From contig JAHFOP010000017.1 of the NCBI GenBank assembly GCA_023261605.1, positions 896 to 16,528 of the forward strand: 15,633 nucleotides of DNA, in the 5' to 3' direction. Source of the stretch: Candidatus Moraniibacteriota bacterium. Lineage in GTDB: Bacteria > Patescibacteriota > Minisyncoccia > Moranbacterales > UBA2206. Below the pieces are notes generated by a model. The model saw only the letters and a list, made by a program, of their open reading frames with translations. It made no database searches and was not told where the DNA came from. This document shows positions 13,635 through 15,633 of the stretch, one piece after another (positions within the stretch are counted from its first letter, which is position 1; each line of letters begins with the position of its first letter). The position numbers and the translations under genes were made by a program.

Positions 13635-14654
13635 TTATTCTTTATCCATCAAATCAGAAATGAAAAGACTGATGGCGGTGGCTGCCGGCACCGAGATGAT
13701 TGCGCCCAGGACCCCAGCCAGCTTGAAACCGATTAGAATCGCAACAATGGTCACCACTGGGTTCAGACCCACGGCTTTTTTCATAACCTGCGGAACAACC
13801 ACGTGGGTTTCAAATTGTTGAGCAATAGCATAGACAATCAATGCCAAAAGTCCGGTAACCGGAGAAACTAGAAAACCCAGAACTACTCCCGGCACAGCTG
13901 CTACAATCGGCCCGACATAGGGCACGATTTCCAAGATTCCGGCTAAGATTGCCAACACCAAAGCATACGGGATGCCAATAAGAGAAAGTCCGATATAATC
14001 CAAAGCGAAAATTATCACCATTAGCACCAATTGTCCGGCCATCCATTTTCCAATCTTATCCTTGATCCTGTCCGTCAAATTGGCTGCATAATCTTTCTTT
14101 ATCTGCGGCGTAATAGAAACGACAAATTTCTTTATGCCATCCTCATTCATAACCATATAGAAAGCCATCGAAAAAACTACGATAACCGAAATGAGGCCGG
14201 ACAAAATGCCGACTGTCTTGGAAAAAATATTTTGAGTGATATCGGTCAAACCGTTCCCAAATTCATTGATTATCTTCCCTACCGCCACACTGATATTATC
14301 AGAACTGAAAAATCCTCCGGCGAGACTGAATTCTCCGCCGGTTGATTTCAAATACTGACTGGAATGACTTGAAAAATCGCGGATCTGCGTTCCCAAGGGA
14401 GGAATCAAAAATGAGATTACGAACGCCACTATTGAAAACAGAATCAGATAAATCAAAAGAGCGCCTGCCGCACGCGGAATTTTTTTCTTCTGCAAAAAAT
14501 TTACCGCTGGATCAAGGGCGGCAGCGATGATAACCGCAATAAAAAGTAGCAGCACGATATCGCGCACCATATACAAAAAAACCAGCGCCAAAAGAATTAA
14601 AATGGTCCTGAAGATGGTCGTCGTTGAAATTTCAATTTTTTTCACTTCGTTCAT
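13635..14654 (-). CDS. AI-2E/PerM-family membrane transporter
   Basis: 339-residue integral membrane protein. The N-terminal pair of helices (about 12-42, 58-85) is followed by a soluble stretch (about 90-150) and further helices from about 155. The family signature is clear in the C-terminal half: LILEIVPYVGPIVAAVPGVVLGF-type (about 237-262) and VVPQVMKKAVGLNPVVTIVAILIGFKLAGVLGAIISVPAA (about 282-325). Members include TqsA (autoinducer-2 export) and PerM/YtgP-like transporters and Na+/H+ antiporters; substrate cannot be assigned here. It is placed between an M16 peptidase gene (20-base gap) and rsmI (9-base gap). Confidence 0.9.
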   Translation of the reverse strand: MNEVKKIEISTTTIFRTILILLALVFLYMVRDIVLLLFIAVIIAAALDPAVNFLQKKKIPRAAGALLIYLILFSIVAFVISFLIPPLGTQIRDFSSHSSQYLKSTGGEFSLAGGFFSSDNISVAVGKIINEFGNGLTDITQNIFSKTVGILSGLISVIVVFSMAFYMVMNEDGIKKFVVSITPQIKKDYAANLTDRIKDKIGKWMAGQLVLMVIIFALDYIGLSLIGIPYALVLAILAGILEIVPYVGPIVAAVPGVVLGFLVSPVTGLLALIVYAIAQQFETHVVVPQVMKKAVGLNPVVTIVAILIGFKLAGVLGAIISVPAATAISLFISDLMDKE

Positions 14655-14674
14655 AATTCCATTCTAAGCCTTAC

Positions 14675-15633
14675 TTAGAGCTTAAGCAAACCTTTCAATT
14701 CCTTCGTGATTTTGTGCGGCCCAATCACGGCCAAATTCAATTTTTCTTTTTTGAAAATATACGCAGCCACTCGCAAAATATCTTTCGGCGTTACGGCGTC
14801 AATTCGTGCAAATTTTTCTTCGAGCGTCAGAACTTTTTCTTTGGAAATTTCTTGATCGACAAAAAACATCGCCACCGCGTCGGACGCTTCCATACCCATG
14901 ACCGATTTACCCTTAATGTAGTCTTTGGCCTTTTGCAATTCTTTCACACTCACCTCTTCGTTTGCAATTCGCATATATTCCTTAAGAATAGTTTGCAGCG
15001 CCAACTGCAAATTTTTATGTTCCACGCCGGCCTGTGTCGCCAAATACCCAGCATCTGCATAAGCTTCTACGCCCGTGCGGACATAATAGGCTAAGCCGCG
15101 TTTCTCGCGCACTTCAATAAACAGCCGACTGGACATACTAGCCCCCAAAATTGTCGCCAGAAGAGAAAGCACATAGCGATCCTTATGATCACTTTTATAA
15201 GCCCGCACCCCCAAAATAAAATGTGTCTGATCAGTTTTTTTGAAATGCAACTTGAATTGTGGAGTTTTTTGCACTTCTTTCACTTCGGAAATTTGTGTAG
15301 TTTTCTTTTTGGCCATACCGGAAAAATTATATTTGAGTTGCGCCAACACTTTTTTCTCATCGAATTTACCGGCCACACAAATGACCGTATCATTAGCCAT
15401 ATAGTGGCGACGCATGTAATCCAAAAAATCATGCTGTCGAAAAGACGCAACGGTTTTTTTGGAACCGGTAATATCACGGCCGAGCGCAGACTTCGGATAG
15501 AGTAACTGCTCAAAAATATTTTCGACATTGCGCATCGGCATATCTTCATACATATTGATCTCCTGGATGATTGTCCCGCTCTCTTTTTTGATTTCCGCTT
15601 CTTCGAATTTGGAATTGAGATAGATATCACTTA
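14675..15633 (-). CDS. M16-family zinc peptidase, C-terminal part (5' end outside window)
   Basis: The frame is open to the window edge, so the gene is cut; about 318 residues are visible, and the methionine at 15553 is internal. The visible start, KFEEAEIKKESGTIIQEINMYEDMP, spanning 15613-15539, matches the M16B region just after the HxxEH zinc site, which must lie upstream. Next come VENIFEQLLYPKSALGRDITG, TVICVAGKFD, and the second-domain motif LFIEVREKRGLAYYVRTGVEAYADAG (about 15138-15061), which contains the Arg/Tyr substrate-binding region. Members degrade peptides or process presequence-like substrates. In the same close-packed run as the AI-2E-like gene. Confidence 0.92.
   Translation of the reverse strand, partial: SDIYLNSKFEEAEIKKESGTIIQEINMYEDMPMRNVENIFEQLLYPKSALGRDITGSKKTVASFRQHDFLDYMRRHYMANDTVICVAGKFDEKKVLAQLKYNFSGMAKKKTTQISEVKEVQKTPQFKLHFKKTDQTHFILGVRAYKSDHKDRYVLSLLATILGASMSSRLFIEVREKRGLAYYVRTGVEAYADAGYLATQAGVEHKNLQLALQTILKEYMRIANEEVSVKELQKAKDYIKGKSVMGMEASDAVAMFFVDQEISKEKVLTLEEKFARIDAVTPKDILRVAAYIFKKEKLNLAVIGPHKITKELKGLLKL

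Noticed and set aside
13851..13863. TCCGGT-A-ACCGGA palindrome in the AI-2E-like gene
   Set aside because: It encodes ordinary conserved membrane sequence (PVTG) with no extra loop; probably chance.
14675..15553. M16 peptidase as a complete protein starting at the methionine at 15553
   Set aside because: The frame stays open to the window edge and the upstream codons match the family, so this methionine is internal and the gene is cut.

Overview
This window looks like a piece of a Candidate Phyla Radiation (Patescibacteria, probably Parcubacteria-like) genome. The basis is inference: AT-rich and tightly packed DNA, genes all on one strand, weak Shine-Dalgarno signals, compact housekeeping proteins (short RsmI, short ATP synthase delta, MetRS without a C-terminal tRNA-binding domain), and a lone Hyf/Ech-like module next to a complete F-type ATP synthase operon. 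The standard genetic code reads through everything. No rRNA, tRNA, CRISPR array or transposase was seen. All genes run on the minus strand, so the order below is by decreasing coordinate.

Region 1 (15633 to 10621): a close-packed housekeeping run. It holds the C-terminal part of an M16 zinc peptidase, an AI-2E/PerM family membrane protein, rsmI, metG and a TatD nuclease. metG and tatD overlap by ATGA. Both carry in-frame inserts made of double palindromes.

Region 2 (10620 to 3793): a sigma70-like promoter followed by the complete ATP synthase operon atpZ-atpB-atpE-atpF-atpH-atpA-atpG-atpD-atpC. The c subunit lacks the usual Na+ ligands, so the enzyme is probably H+-coupled. atpE has a hairpin on each side, and the atpA-atpG gap is a nested palindrome. 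atpD carries a further in-frame palindromic insert.

Region 3 (3783 to 1): the most interesting part. Directly after atpC, and probably co-transcribed with it, is a 340-residue protein with a beta-carbonic-anhydrase-like zinc signature (Cys42-x-Asp44-x-Arg46, an RN(M)G motif at 64-67, His109-x-x-Cys112). A second promoter follows. It leads into a complex-I/group-4-hydrogenase-like cluster: a NuoB/HyfI-like subunit that has lost all four [4Fe-4S] ligand cysteines, a HyfB/NuoL-type proton-channel subunit that keeps its key Glu/Lys/His residues, and the start of a HyfC/NuoH-like subunit cut by the window edge.

Working hypothesis (inference): a membrane complex descended from energy-converting hydrogenase has lost the electron path through its small subunit but kept its ion-channel arm. 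The neighbouring carbonic-anhydrase-like protein recalls DAB and CupA/NDH-1MS systems, in which a NuoL-like subunit is coupled to CO2 hydration. The catalytic large subunit, if present, would lie beyond position 1, so this remains a candidate.
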